From Paenibacillus sp. BSR1-1 (GTDB lineage: Bacteria > Bacillota > Bacilli > Bacillales > Cytobacillaceae): a stretch of 64,000 bases of DNA. Where the stretch lies: contig NZ_JAQMWQ010000026.1 of assembly GCF_030403775.1 (NCBI RefSeq), positions 1 through 64,000 on the forward strand, in the 5' to 3' direction. Positions 17,507 through 26,735 of the stretch are shown piece by piece (position 1 is the first letter of the stretch; each line of letters opens with the position of its first letter). The position numbers were made by a program, and so were the translations under genes. Below the pieces are notes generated by a model that saw nothing but the letters and a program-made list of their open reading frames with translations, was not told the DNA's origin and ran no database searches.

Positions 17507-17929
17507 ATGTCAGTAGTGTCTATACCGAAAAAATATATTTTGCCGCAAGAACTGGTTATGAAAATGTTTGATGCTGCAATAAGTAAGGCTAAAGAGCTGG
17601 ATATTAAAATATGCATTGCTATTGTGGATGACGGCGGGAATTTATTCGGATTTTTAAAAATGGATGAAGCTAACCTTCTACCTGCTCAAATCGCCCAAAC
17701 CAAAGCTTATGCAGCACTTGGGTTTGGACTGCCTACAGCTGATTGGTATCCAATGATTAAAGATGAGCCGGCGGTATTACATGGACTAGTACAAACTGAC
17801 AGAATGACTTTCTTAGGAGGAGGCTTACCCATTTTTATTGAAGGCCAATTGATTGGTGGTATTGGTGTTTCCGGTGGTACAACAGAACAGGACACTGAAT
17901 GTGCACAAACAGCACTTAAAGTAATTTAG
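17507..17929 (+). CDS. GlcG/HbpS family (DUF336) heme-binding-like protein
   Basis: A 140-residue member of the Haem_degrading/GlcG family, with the typical AKELDIKICIAIVDDGGNLFGFLKMD and a glycine-rich C terminus (GGGLPIFIEGQLIGGIGVSGGTTEQD). Such proteins often accompany sugar, propanediol and glycolate operons; their role is poorly defined. I chose the ATG at 17507, with AAGGGG nine bases upstream, over the ATG at 17491 in front of it. Confidence 0.85.
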   Translation: MSVVSIPKKYILPQELVMKMFDAAISKAKELDIKICIAIVDDGGNLFGFLKMDEANLLPAQIAQTKAYAALGFGLPTADWYPMIKDEPAVLHGLVQTDRMTFLGGGLPIFIEGQLIGGIGVSGGTTEQDTECAQTALKVI

Positions 17930-18072
17930 GAAAATTTAATGTTTTCATTTTTTAAAAATTCTATCTCTGTTGCTCAATAGAATAAATTTGTTGTTTAAAG
18001 TAAAAGAAAGCTGTACCCAAATAACAAAATACTTGTTTAAGCTTGTTCAACAATCGTTGTGTAATCAAATCC

Positions 18073-18109
18073 GGGCGGTAACAGGCACCTTCACCGCCCA
18101 TTCTTTTTT
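18073..18109 (+). terminator. Terminator-like hairpin before the AraC gene
   Basis: GGGCGGT/ACCGCCC stem with a 13-base loop, then ATTCTTTTTT. It ends transcription from the GlcG-like gene or attenuates the AraC gene. Confidence 0.78.
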
Positions 18110-18126
18110 AAAAGGGGGCATTGGCC

Positions 18127-18942
18127 GTGCAAAAATCCTTCATTTTACTAGATTCTCCTCGATTTATGGCTGCATCAAAATTCAATTCCAAAAATCCTAT
18201 GGAGTTTAAAAGACATACAGACGCTGACTGTACAGAGATCATTTTTATTGAACATGGGCGCAGTGATTTTAAATTTGAAGCTAACCGTTTTGTCGGAAAA
18301 GAAGGGGACCTTATTATTTTAAATCCATCAAGTAAAATCGAGGGGAAACATAATATCGACGATCCTCTTAAAGGGATTTCTATCTGTTTTTCCAATCTCC
18401 ATATCAAAGGGAATCAAAAAGGTTTTTTGATAGAGCCCAAAGTGCTTCCTGTCATTCATCTTCAGGAAGAAAAAGGGGAAATTCAAAATTATTTAAATGC
18501 TATTTTAAGTGAATATGATGCAAAACGTGCTGGATATCAAGATATCATATCGTCGATTTTGCAAACTGTTGTTATTAAAGTTACTCGTCTTTTAAAAAAT
18601 GGCAATCATTCTTCCCATTCTTCCTTGTGCCTCGAAGTAAAAAAATATATTGAAGAAAATTTTCGGCAAGAACTGACATTAGACGATTTAGCCAACATGG
18701 TTTATGTAAGCCCTTATCATTTAGCTCATGTTTTTAAACAAGAAGTGGGGCTGCCGCCCATTCAATACATGATTCAGTGCCGTATAGAAGAAGCAAAAGG
18801 GTTGCTGGAGCATTCCGAACTTTCTGTGAGAGAAATATCATCGTTAATAGGCTATGAAAATGCTAATTATTTTAATCTGCTTTTTAAAAAAATGACAGGA
18901 AAACCTCCAGGGAAATACAGAAAGATGACAACCAATATATAA
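18127..18942 (+). CDS. AraC-family transcriptional regulator
   Basis: A 271-residue regulator with an N-terminal cupin-like ligand domain (about 1-140) and a C-terminal pair of helix-turn-helix motifs (about 165-265) with LTLDDLANMVYVSPYHLAHVFKQEVG and ISSLIGYENANYFNLLFKKMTG-KPPGKYR. I chose GTG at 18127, eight bases after AAAGGGGG; the TTG at 18121 is only two bases from it. It stands between the epimerase operon and the ROK operon; the target could be either. The effector is unknown. Confidence 0.9.
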   Translation: MQKSFILLDSPRFMAASKFNSKNPMEFKRHTDADCTEIIFIEHGRSDFKFEANRFVGKEGDLIILNPSSKIEGKHNIDDPLKGISICFSNLHIKGNQKGFLIEPKVLPVIHLQEEKGEIQNYLNAILSEYDAKRAGYQDIISSILQTVVIKVTRLLKNGNHSSHSSLCLEVKKYIEENFRQELTLDDLANMVYVSPYHLAHVFKQEVGLPPIQYMIQCRIEEAKGLLEHSELSVREISSLIGYENANYFNLLFKKMTGKPPGKYRKMTTNI

Positions 18943-18960
18943 AATACAATATTTTGTATT
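18943..18960. promoter_or_regulatory. Perfect palindrome AATACAA-N4-TTGTATT upstream of the ROK operon
   Basis: Seven-base perfect arms separated by TATT begin right after the AraC stop codon. Closely similar sites stand at 28049 and 29103, on both sides of the YhfZ-like regulator gene. It could be an operator shared by that regulon; an AU-only hairpin end of the AraC message is the alternative. Confidence 0.6.
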
Positions 18961-19152
18961 TTGTATATTTTGCTATCTGAACACAACTAGTGAACAGTCT
19001 TCCAAAATGGCATAGTGGAAGGCTTTTTCTATTGTTATAGAAAGATTTTAAAACGAATTTGAATGCGTTAACAATATACTGTATTTTTTTTCGCAATTTT
19101 GTTAATTTTTTATAATTGATAACCATTGTAATATAGAAACGTTAAGTCAAAT

Positions 19153-19171
19153 GTTTGGTCGCCGAACAAAC
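19153..19171. promoter_or_regulatory. Probable ROK repressor operator
   Basis: Inverted repeat GTTTGGTCG-C-CGAACAAAC with one mismatch between arms, 23 bases upstream of the ROK gene start. It resembles XylR/NagC-type operators built on TTTG-CAAA arms, suggesting autoregulation. A candidate promoter lies in the AT-rich 19060-19150 stretch. Confidence 0.68.
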
Positions 19172-19193
19172 AATCCAAAAAAGGAGGGAAAAA

Positions 19194-20339
19194 ATGAGTA
19201 GAGTCACTGGAAGTCAAGATTTAATTAAGAGATTGAATCTATCTCTTGTTCAAGAAACTATTTTGAACCACCAACCAATTAACCGCGCACAAATTGCAAA
19301 GAAACTAAATCTAAGTCGTTCTACCGTTTCTTCACTCGTAGATGAACTTTTACGAAAAAAAATGGTGGTTGAACTAGGGCTGGGGGAATCCACACAAGAA
19401 GGAGGCCGCAGAGGTGTAAAACTCGGTTTCAATCCCAAGTCTGCATTTGGAATTGGAGTCGATATAGGCGGAACCAAAATCAATGTATTTATTACCGATC
19501 TCAAAGGTGAGATCGTTTACAGAGAAAAAGTAAAAACAACAGCGGACATCCAAAAAGTTATATATATCATCAAAAAAGGCCTTGAAGAAGCGCAAATTGA
19601 AGAAAGCGAAATTATAGCCATGGGTGTTGGTGTACCAGGCATTACAAACTCAAAAGAAGGAATCGTTCTCGATGCGCCCGCCTTAAAATGGACAAACGTA
19701 AACCTTCGCGAACAGTTGACAGAATCATTCAATTTTCCAGTCTTTATAAACAATGATGTTAATTGTGCAGCATTAGGAGAGCGTTGGCTGGGTTCCGGGA
19801 AAAACACGAATGATATGTTATTCATTGCCATCGGCACGGGAGTTGGCAGCGCGATTATCTCTGACGGAGAATTGATTTATGGGCATAATTTTCAGTCCGG
19901 TGAAATCGCTTACAATGTTTCCGAGGAAGATGTTAGATTTGGTAATTATAACAAACTCGGTGAATTTGGGTTATTCGAAAAAAAGACCTCTGGCCAAGCT
20001 CTTTCTCAAAACGGATTTACTTCAAGAGAATTATTCCAAGAATATGAAAAAGGAAATCAGAAAGCAATTCCTATAATTAAAGATTTTATCCAGCGATTAT
20101 CCATTGCCATTGTAAACGCTATAAATCTATTAAATCCGGAAAGTGTAGTCATTGGTGGAGGAGTTTCGGAGTCAATGGGAACCGTCATTAGAGAAATTGA
20201 AGAAAATGTTGATCGGCTCACACCCATTAAAACGAAGATTCGACTAGCAAGCCTAGGAGGAGATGCAGGCAGCTATGGAGCCATTGCCTATGCCTTGGAA
20301 GAAATAGAAAACAAATCATTAATGGAAGTGGGAGTGTAA
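19194..20339 (+). CDS. ROK-family transcriptional repressor (XylR/NagC type)
   Basis: A 381-residue regulator. The N-terminal winged helix (NRAQIAKKLNLSRSTVSSLVDELL) precedes an ROK sugar-kinase-like domain with the ATP motif GVDIGGTKINV and a C-terminal VVIGGGVSE. The usual ROK zinc motif (HxC...CxCGxxGC) is absent: after YGHNFQSGEIAY the cysteine cluster is missing, so it is a zinc-free variant. I chose ATG 19194 with AAGGAGGG upstream. It leads the YhfX-amidase-ABC operon. Confidence 0.9.
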   Translation: MSRVTGSQDLIKRLNLSLVQETILNHQPINRAQIAKKLNLSRSTVSSLVDELLRKKMVVELGLGESTQEGGRRGVKLGFNPKSAFGIGVDIGGTKINVFITDLKGEIVYREKVKTTADIQKVIYIIKKGLEEAQIEESEIIAMGVGVPGITNSKEGIVLDAPALKWTNVNLREQLTESFNFPVFINNDVNCAALGERWLGSGKNTNDMLFIAIGTGVGSAIISDGELIYGHNFQSGEIAYNVSEEDVRFGNYNKLGEFGLFEKKTSGQALSQNGFTSRELFQEYEKGNQKAIPIIKDFIQRLSIAIVNAINLLNPESVVIGGGVSESMGTVIREIEENVDRLTPIKTKIRLASLGGDAGSYGAIAYALEEIENKSLMEVGV

Positions 20340-20342
20340 AAG

Positions 20343-21575
20343 ATGTTCCTTGAACGCACCAGAAAACGCAACCCTGAATTGATTAAAGTGGCAACCCAAT
20401 TGCATCAAGCAGGGGATATTCCTCCGAATACCTATGTATTCGATGCAGATGCATTTACAAAAAATGGGCAAGCACTAAGGCATGAAGCAGAGGCTCATAA
20501 TTTGAAACTGTATTTCATGACCAAGCAACATGGTCGAAATCCTGAATTGTTCAGAAGAATTGTAAAACCGGGCACGAAAGAAACCGTTTCGGTAAATATG
20601 GAGGATTCAAGAATTTTACATAGGCATGGAATTGGCCTTGGTCACATGGGAAATTTGGTTCAAACTCCTCGAGGGGAACTAAAAAAAGTGATTGGAACCT
20701 ACCAACCTGAAGTCATTACAGTCTTTAGTATAGAGAAAGCACAACAAATTTCTGAAGTGGCTCACAGTCTTGGGCTAAAGCAATCGATCCTGCTTAGAGT
20801 GCATTCTAGAGAAGATGTCTTGTTTCCTGGAATGGAAGGCGGTTTTTATCTAGAGGAACTTTCGGAAGCTGCAAGTGTTATCAAAAAACTTCCTGGAGTA
20901 GAAATTGCAGGTGTATCTACCTTCCCGGCACTAGCCTACAATCGGGATGGTAATGAACCAATTGCAACGCCTAATCTTCATGCTTTAATCCAGGCAAAGG
21001 ACATATTGGACGGACTGGGAATTCAAATTTGGCAAGTAAATGCTCCGGGAAATACAGCCTGCAATACAATGTCGTTTTTAGCTGAAAACGGAGTAACACA
21101 TGTAGAGCCGGGTTCGGCTTTAACAGGAAGCAGTACTTTTCATCTTTATCAAGATAATCTTCCTGAAGAACCATGCATGGTTTATGTCACGGAAGTATCA
21201 CATAAATGGGATAATCAGATTTATGTTTATGGAGGAGGATTCTTCGTAGACGATCCCCCTGTTTCACTAAGAGACAATTTTGTCAGAAAAGCCTTAGTAG
21301 GCAATACACCTGAGAAGGTATTAGAACAAGAATTGATTTGGAAAGGAATTGGTGCCAGAGGCGGCGGAAGTTTTGCCGCAATCGACTACCATGGTTTACT
21401 TGAAAGTCAAGGGCATTCTTGTTCGGTGGGGGATACTGTTGTGTTTGGATTCCGTACACAGATGTTCATGACAAGAGCCTATTCCGCAGTGGTAGAAGGT
21501 TTGTCGACAAACACGCCGCGGCTTGTCGGTGTATGGGACTGGGCAGGGCATCGAGTGGGCGGAGGCTTGGAATAA
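20343..21575 (+). CDS. YhfX-like PLP-dependent protein (alanine-racemase N-terminal fold)
   Basis: A 410-residue paralog of the YhfX protein at 33633. The start FLERTRKRNPELIKVATQLHQ, the likely PLP lysine K61 in YFMTKQHGRNP, and the C-terminal ALTGSSTFHLYQDNLPE are shared with it. YhfX is an alanine-racemase-like PLP protein of unknown reaction in the enterobacterial yhf operon. It follows the ROK gene by three bases. The amidase next to it suggests an amine or amino-acid derivative as substrate (inference). Confidence 0.85.
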   Translation: MFLERTRKRNPELIKVATQLHQAGDIPPNTYVFDADAFTKNGQALRHEAEAHNLKLYFMTKQHGRNPELFRRIVKPGTKETVSVNMEDSRILHRHGIGLGHMGNLVQTPRGELKKVIGTYQPEVITVFSIEKAQQISEVAHSLGLKQSILLRVHSREDVLFPGMEGGFYLEELSEAASVIKKLPGVEIAGVSTFPALAYNRDGNEPIATPNLHALIQAKDILDGLGIQIWQVNAPGNTACNTMSFLAENGVTHVEPGSALTGSSTFHLYQDNLPEEPCMVYVTEVSHKWDNQIYVYGGGFFVDDPPVSLRDNFVRKALVGNTPEKVLEQELIWKGIGARGGGSFAAIDYHGLLESQGHSCSVGDTVVFGFRTQMFMTRAYSAVVEGLSTNTPRLVGVWDWAGHRVGGGLE

Positions 21576-21606
21576 ATTTTAAACAACGGCAGAAAGGTTG
21601 ATCGAA

Positions 21607-23085
21607 GTGAATCCGAATGAATTAGCTTATATGTCAGTAGCAGAAATGTCTAGGAAAATTAAGAATCGTGAATTGTCTCCAGTGGAAATTGTGGAATCAT
21701 TTATCAAACGAATTGAAGAAAGAAATAAAAGCCTAAATGCTTTTGTATATTATGGGTTTGACTATGCCCGCGAGAAGGCAAAACAAGCGGAACAAGACAT
21801 TTTATCGGGCAAAGAATTAGGTCCGCTGCACGGTGTTCCAACCGCTATGAAAGACCTTTTTCATCACCCAGGATGGATCAACACATCGGGCGGCATTCGC
21901 TCGCTTAAAAATCACGTCTCAACTAATTACAATTTATATACGCAACGAGTGGAAAAAGCAGGGGCCATTCTACTAGGGAAAACGAACAGTCCAATTATGG
22001 GATTCCGAGGAACAACTGATAATTATCTTTTCGGACCTACCCGAAACCCGTTTGACCTTTCAAAAAATTCAGGCGGATCCTCCGGTGGAGGGGCGGCAGC
22101 AGTTGCAGATGGACTTGTTCCTATTGCAGAAGGAACAGATGGCGGAGGTTCTATACGTATTCCTGCTGCATGGTGCGGATTATATGGATATAAATCTTCC
22201 TTTGGACGAGTTCCATTCATTACGAGACCAAACGCATTTGGTGCCATTGCTCCATTCCTCTATGAAGGAACCATGACGAGAAGTGTTGAAGATGCTGCTA
22301 TTGGCTTAAATGTATTAGCCGGCTACGATGCAAGAGATCCATTTAGTTTAGATGAAAAAACGGATTTTACTGCCTCTCTTAAGCGTTCCATTAAAGGGAT
22401 GAAAATTGCTTACAGTTCTGACTTTGATGTGTATCCAGTGGAACCTGAAATAAAAGATATTGTATCTAAGGCGGTTAGAAAATTTGAAGAATTAGGTGCT
22501 ACGGTTGAAGAAGTCAAGTTCGGTATTAAGCGCCATCACATGGAGCTAGCTGAATTATGGTGCCGTCTGATTACCATTTCGACGATTGAAGCATTTGAAG
22601 GGTTCAAAAAACAAGGAATCAACTTGATGAAAAATCATCGTGAAGACCTTCCTCCTGAATTAATTTATTGGTATGAAAAATGTGATGGAATGACTCTTCA
22701 TGATCTGATCAGAGATCAGCAAATCAGAACAGAGATTTATGATGCCATCCAAAATGTCTTTGAAAATTACGATCTAATTGTTACACCAACATTAGCATGT
22801 ATGCCTGTTGACAATGCAAATGACGGAAATACAGTTGGCCCAACTCAAATTAATGGTGAAGAAGTAGAACCTTTAATCGGCTGGTGTATGACTTATTTCA
22901 CCAATTATTCGGGACACCCTTCTGCATCGATTCCGGCAGGTCTATCAAAAAACAATCTTCCAGTAGGTATGCAAATAATAGGAAAAAGATATGCAGATCA
23001 TGATGTGCTGGCAGCAAGTGCTGCTTTTGAGAGAATTAAACCTTGGAAAGATGATTATAAACTTGTAGAAAACAGGCAGCTATAA
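21607..23085 (+). CDS. Amidase-signature hydrolase
   Basis: A 492-residue amidase-signature enzyme, similar in size to GatA and 6-aminohexanoate-cyclic-dimer hydrolase. The Lys-Ser-Ser triad is visible: K82 in PTAMKD, serines in NSGGSSGGGAA near 157-159, and nucleophile S182 in GTDGGGSIR. The GTG at 21607 has AAAGG nine bases upstream; the TTG at 21598 directly abuts that site. It probably releases ammonia or an amine from an imported amide. No GatB or GatC is nearby, so it is not the tRNA amidotransferase. Confidence 0.9.
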   Translation: MNPNELAYMSVAEMSRKIKNRELSPVEIVESFIKRIEERNKSLNAFVYYGFDYAREKAKQAEQDILSGKELGPLHGVPTAMKDLFHHPGWINTSGGIRSLKNHVSTNYNLYTQRVEKAGAILLGKTNSPIMGFRGTTDNYLFGPTRNPFDLSKNSGGSSGGGAAAVADGLVPIAEGTDGGGSIRIPAAWCGLYGYKSSFGRVPFITRPNAFGAIAPFLYEGTMTRSVEDAAIGLNVLAGYDARDPFSLDEKTDFTASLKRSIKGMKIAYSSDFDVYPVEPEIKDIVSKAVRKFEELGATVEEVKFGIKRHHMELAELWCRLITISTIEAFEGFKKQGINLMKNHREDLPPELIYWYEKCDGMTLHDLIRDQQIRTEIYDAIQNVFENYDLIVTPTLACMPVDNANDGNTVGPTQINGEEVEPLIGWCMTYFTNYSGHPSASIPAGLSKNNLPVGMQIIGKRYADHDVLAASAAFERIKPWKDDYKLVENRQL

Positions 23086-23163
23086 GTCCTTTCAGGTAAA
23101 AAGGGGGTGACACGCCGCTCTATAAATAAAAAGCTCTTACTTCCAATTCTAGGGGTGATAAAT

Positions 23164-24120
23164 ATGAATGTTGTAAAAATGAATAATGTTGAAATTCAAA
23201 AGAAGATATCATTTACTGATTTCTTAAGTAAATACGGTCTCATTGTTGGGTTTATTATCCTTTTCGTAGTGATGGCTTTCTTATCCCCTGTGTTTTTAAC
23301 GAAAGTTAATTTAATTAATATTCTGCGACAAGTGGCGGTTAATGGCATTATTTCGGTAGGGATGACTTTTGCCATTATCTCCGCTGGTATTGACCTTTCT
23401 GTAGGGGCTGTATTAGCCTTTTCCGGTTTAATTATGGTAATGACACAAGGCCAAGGAGCGGTTGTCGCATTATTAGCAGCGCTGTTATCAGGAGTTTTAT
23501 GGGGATTTGTAAACGGTATGTTTATTACAAAAGGAAAAGTGCAGCCCTTCGTTGTAACGATGGCATCCATGACACTTGTTCAAGGGGTTACACTCATGGT
23601 CTCAGGTGGACATCCTATCACTCTTAAAAATCCAACTCTTTTAAGATTGGGAAGTGACTATCTAGGGCCAATTCCGATTTTGGTTGTTGTCTTTGCAATT
23701 GTGATTATTTTAGGATGGGTACTCTTATCTAAAACCAGTTTTGGTCGATACACATATGCAATAGGAACAAGTGAAAGTGCAAGTAAATTAGCTGGAATTA
23801 AGATTGATAGAATTAAAATTTTAATTTATACCTTATGTGGTGCAATGGCAGCCTTAGCAGGAGTTATTCTCACCAGCCGCTTAAGTTCCGCTTCTCCTAT
23901 TGCCGGGGCGGGATATGAACTTGACGCGATAGCAGCAGTCGCGATTGGTGGTGCTAGTCTCGCTGGTGGAGAAGGAAAGATGGTCGGAACCCTTTTTGGA
24001 GTGCTAATCGTAGGGGTTATAACGAATGGATTGGTTTTGTTGGACGTTAACGTATATATCCAACAGATTATCAAAGGTATTATTATTCTCGTGGCTGTTT
24101 TAATTGGAAATCGAAAATAA
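23164..24120 (+). CDS. Ribose-type ABC transporter, permease (second system)
   Basis: A 318-residue RbsC-type permease with AGIDLSVGAVLAFSG, GFVNGMFITKGKVQPFVVTMASM, FGRYTYAIGTSESA and IGGASLAGGEG. About nine hydrophobic segments. ATG 23164 has AGGGGTGAT upstream; the long in-frame extension to 23107 crosses the ribosome-binding site and is not used. Gene order here is permease, binding protein, ATPase, unlike the first ABC operon. Confidence 0.93.
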   Translation: MNVVKMNNVEIQKKISFTDFLSKYGLIVGFIILFVVMAFLSPVFLTKVNLINILRQVAVNGIISVGMTFAIISAGIDLSVGAVLAFSGLIMVMTQGQGAVVALLAALLSGVLWGFVNGMFITKGKVQPFVVTMASMTLVQGVTLMVSGGHPITLKNPTLLRLGSDYLGPIPILVVVFAIVIILGWVLLSKTSFGRYTYAIGTSESASKLAGIKIDRIKILIYTLCGAMAALAGVILTSRLSSASPIAGAGYELDAIAAVAIGGASLAGGEGKMVGTLFGVLIVGVITNGLVLLDVNVYIQQIIKGIIILVAVLIGNRK

Positions 24121-24140
24121 AAAAATTGGGGGAAATAATG

Positions 24141-25115
24141 ATGAAAAAACTTTTTAAATCGCTCGTCTGCTCTGTTGCACTAGTAACTGGATTAGTCGGA
24201 TGCAGTAGTGCATCAAATTCTTCTGGGAGTGGCAATAGTGATAGCACGTCAAAGGATAAGCAACTAGTTGTTGGGGTAACGTTAAGCCAAATGTCCGATC
24301 CGTTCTTTGTGAATGTAAAGCAAGGGATTTTCGATCAAGCAAAAAAGGATAATGTAAAAGTTGTATTCGCAGATGGACAAGCAAACACTGCAACGCAATT
24401 ATCCCAGGTAGAAGATTTTGTTTCAAAGCAGGTAGACTTAATTGTACTTAACCCAACAGAAGCAGACCCACTTGTGCCTGCTGTTAAAGAGGCAAATAAT
24501 GCTGGAATCCCGGTCATTACCTTTGATAGATGGGTGACTGGCGGAAAAACGGTAACTCACGTAGGGGCTTCAGCCATTGAAATCGGTGCGCAAGCCGGTG
24601 AGGCACTTTTTGAATACTTAGGTGGAAAAGGGAAAATTGCCGTTATTGAACATATTCCCGGTGCATCTACTACTATTGATCGTACTAAAGGGTTAGATGA
24701 AGCACTAAAAAAATATCCTGGAATTAAAGTAGTTGCTCGTCAATCTGCTACTTCCCGTGCTGAGGCCATGTCTGTAATGGAAAATATTTTAACGGCTAAT
24801 CCGGATATCGATGGAGTCTATGCCTACAATGACGATAATGCCCTTGGTGCTTCTGATGCTATTATTGCAGCAAAGAAACAAGACAAAATCGTAGTAACAG
24901 GTGTAGGTGGAACTGCTCCAGCTTTAGATGCAGTAAAACAAGGAAAATTACTTGCTACAGTGGACATCCTGCCTCTTGAGGAAGGGAAGCTTGCCATTAA
25001 AACAGCCGTTGACGTTCTTAAAGGTAAAAAAATTACGGAACAACACGAAGGAAGAACATGGGTACTTCAACAATCTAAAGTTGTAAATGGTCCCCAGTGG
25101 GACAAGAAAAAGTAA
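24141..25115 (+). CDS. Ribose-type ABC transporter, substrate-binding lipoprotein (second system)
   Basis: A 324-residue lipoprotein: signal peptide ending LVGC with lipidated Cys at residue 21, Ser-rich linker, then an RbsB-like fold starting near residue 40 (LVVGVTLSQMSDPFF). Further markers are LIVLNPTEADPLVPAVKEANNAGIPVITFDR and DGVYAYNDDNALGA, which are close to ribose-binding protein. ATG 24138 and 24141 are both possible. A strong hairpin follows. Confidence 0.93.
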   Translation: MKKLFKSLVCSVALVTGLVGCSSASNSSGSGNSDSTSKDKQLVVGVTLSQMSDPFFVNVKQGIFDQAKKDNVKVVFADGQANTATQLSQVEDFVSKQVDLIVLNPTEADPLVPAVKEANNAGIPVITFDRWVTGGKTVTHVGASAIEIGAQAGEALFEYLGGKGKIAVIEHIPGASTTIDRTKGLDEALKKYPGIKVVARQSATSRAEAMSVMENILTANPDIDGVYAYNDDNALGASDAIIAAKKQDKIVVTGVGGTAPALDAVKQGKLLATVDILPLEEGKLAIKTAVDVLKGKKITEQHEGRTWVLQQSKVVNGPQWDKKK

Positions 25116-25130
25116 AAGGAGTTAAAAATA

Positions 25131-25155
25131 GTAGCTGCGGCATTGCCGCAGCTAC
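25131..25155 (+). other. Intercistronic hairpin after the second binding-protein gene
   Basis: Twelve-base perfect inverted repeat (GTAGCTGCGGCA/TGCCGCAGCTAC) centred on one T, without a T tract. It lies 15 bases after the stop, the same place as the hairpin at 9375 in the first system, and probably protects the upstream mRNA. Confidence 0.78.
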
Positions 25156-25193
25156 CTTGTTATAAAATGATCAAAAAATGGGGGTGTGTTCAC

Positions 25194-26681
25194 TTGGGTG
25201 CAGCTTTGCTTACTATTTCCAATATATCCAAAAGATTTTCGGGAGTTCAAGCATTAGGAGGAGTAGATTTTAATCTTTATGCTGGTGAGGTTCATGCTCT
25301 TGTCGGTGAAAATGGAGCAGGGAAATCCACATTAATGAAAGTCATAGCTGGAGTTCATCAACCTGATACAGGTCGGATTGTGATTGATGAAAAAGAAGTA
25401 AACTTTTCAAATACAGATGATTCCCAAAAAGCAGGAATTAGTATGATTTACCAAGAACTTAATCTTATTAATACTATTAGTATTGCTGGAAACATCTTTC
25501 TTAATCGAGAATTCAAACACGGGATTTTCTTAAATGAGAAAAGAATGAACGAGGAAGCAAAAAAATCATTAGATCAAATTGGAGTTAAATTAGATCCAAG
25601 AGTGAAGGTAAGTCGATTAAGCATGGCTCAAAAACAACTCGTTGAGATTGCAAAGGCTATTTCAATGGAAGCAAAAATTATCATTATGGATGAGCCAACT
25701 TCTTCTTTGACGGAGGGGGAAAAGAAATATCTATTTGATATTATTGCCGCTTTAAAAAAGAAAGGCGTAGGGATTATCTATATTAGTCATGACTTGGATG
25801 ATGTATTTAAACTAGCCGACCGAATTACAGTATTACGTGATGGTTGCACAGTAACATCCAGTTCAACCGATTCAACGAATAAAGCTTCGGTAATAAATCA
25901 AATGGTAGGACGAGAACTAAATCAAATCTATGATTTTCAAACAAATGTTAAACCCAAGGTATTACTGGAAGTAGATGGGCTATCGAATAAAGAACTTCTA
26001 AAAGATATTTCTTTTTCTGTACGAGAGGGCGAAATTCTTGGAATTGCCGGATTAGTTGGAGCAGGGAGAACGGAATTAGCTTATCATCTCTATGGGTTAA
26101 TGAAGCCGGAAGTCGGAATGATAAAGCTGAGAAGCAAGGTCGTTTCCATTGATTCACCTTCAAAGGCCATGTCTTTGGGCATTGGATTAGTACCTGAAGA
26201 CCGAAAGGACATGGGGCTTTTTCTTAATATGCCCATTCAAACAAACGTCTCCATGTCGAATCTAAAATCCATTCGCCGTGGCGGGTTAATGCATTCGAAG
26301 TTGGAAAGGAATAAAGCATTGCAGTACATTAAAGACTTTAAAATTCGTACATCCGGACCTGAAAAGAAAGTAGTAGAGCTTAGTGGGGGAAATCAGCAAA
26401 AAGTTGTATTAGCGAGAACCGTGGATACCAAGCCGCAGCTACTAATTTTTGATGAACCAACAAGGGGTGTGGATGTTGGTGCTAAATCCGAGATTTATAA
26501 ACTGATGTATAAACTAGCTTCAACAGGCGTCGCGATTATTATGATATCTTCTGAGTTACCTGAAGTATTAGGGGTTTGTGATCGAATCCTTGTTATGCGT
26601 GGAGGCACAATTGCAGGGGAATTATCAAGAGAAGAGGCAAATTCGGAATTAGTCATGCAATATGCGACTGGGCAAAAATAA
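25194..26681 (+). CDS. Ribose-type ABC transporter, duplicated ATP-binding protein (second system)
   Basis: A 495-residue RbsA-type ATPase with Walker A GENGAGKST (K44), MDEPTSSLT, the second-domain GLVGAGRTE, LSGGNQQK and FDEPTRGVDVG. I chose the TTG at 25194 with GGGGTG upstream, because the frame before it runs through the intercistronic hairpin. It is a paralog of the gene at 9438. A terminator follows, so it ends the ROK operon. Confidence 0.93.
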   Translation: MGAALLTISNISKRFSGVQALGGVDFNLYAGEVHALVGENGAGKSTLMKVIAGVHQPDTGRIVIDEKEVNFSNTDDSQKAGISMIYQELNLINTISIAGNIFLNREFKHGIFLNEKRMNEEAKKSLDQIGVKLDPRVKVSRLSMAQKQLVEIAKAISMEAKIIIMDEPTSSLTEGEKKYLFDIIAALKKKGVGIIYISHDLDDVFKLADRITVLRDGCTVTSSSTDSTNKASVINQMVGRELNQIYDFQTNVKPKVLLEVDGLSNKELLKDISFSVREGEILGIAGLVGAGRTELAYHLYGLMKPEVGMIKLRSKVVSIDSPSKAMSLGIGLVPEDRKDMGLFLNMPIQTNVSMSNLKSIRRGGLMHSKLERNKALQYIKDFKIRTSGPEKKVVELSGGNQQKVVLARTVDTKPQLLIFDEPTRGVDVGAKSEIYKLMYKLASTGVAIIMISSELPEVLGVCDRILVMRGGTIAGELSREEANSELVMQYATGQK

Positions 26682-26702
26682 TGAAAAAAGCTCTTACTAC
26701 GG

Positions 26703-26735
26703 GCGATGACCGGCAATTGCATCGCTCTTTCTTTT
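26703..26735 (+). terminator. Terminator of the ROK-amidase-ABC operon
   Basis: GCGATG/CATCGC stem with an 11-base loop followed by TCTTTCTTTTT, 22 bases after the ATPase stop. Confidence 0.75.

Noticed and set aside
21607-23085. GatA subunit of the tRNA amidotransferase
   Set aside because: No gatB or gatC is linked and the gene lies in a sugar-uptake operon; a stand-alone amidase is more likely.
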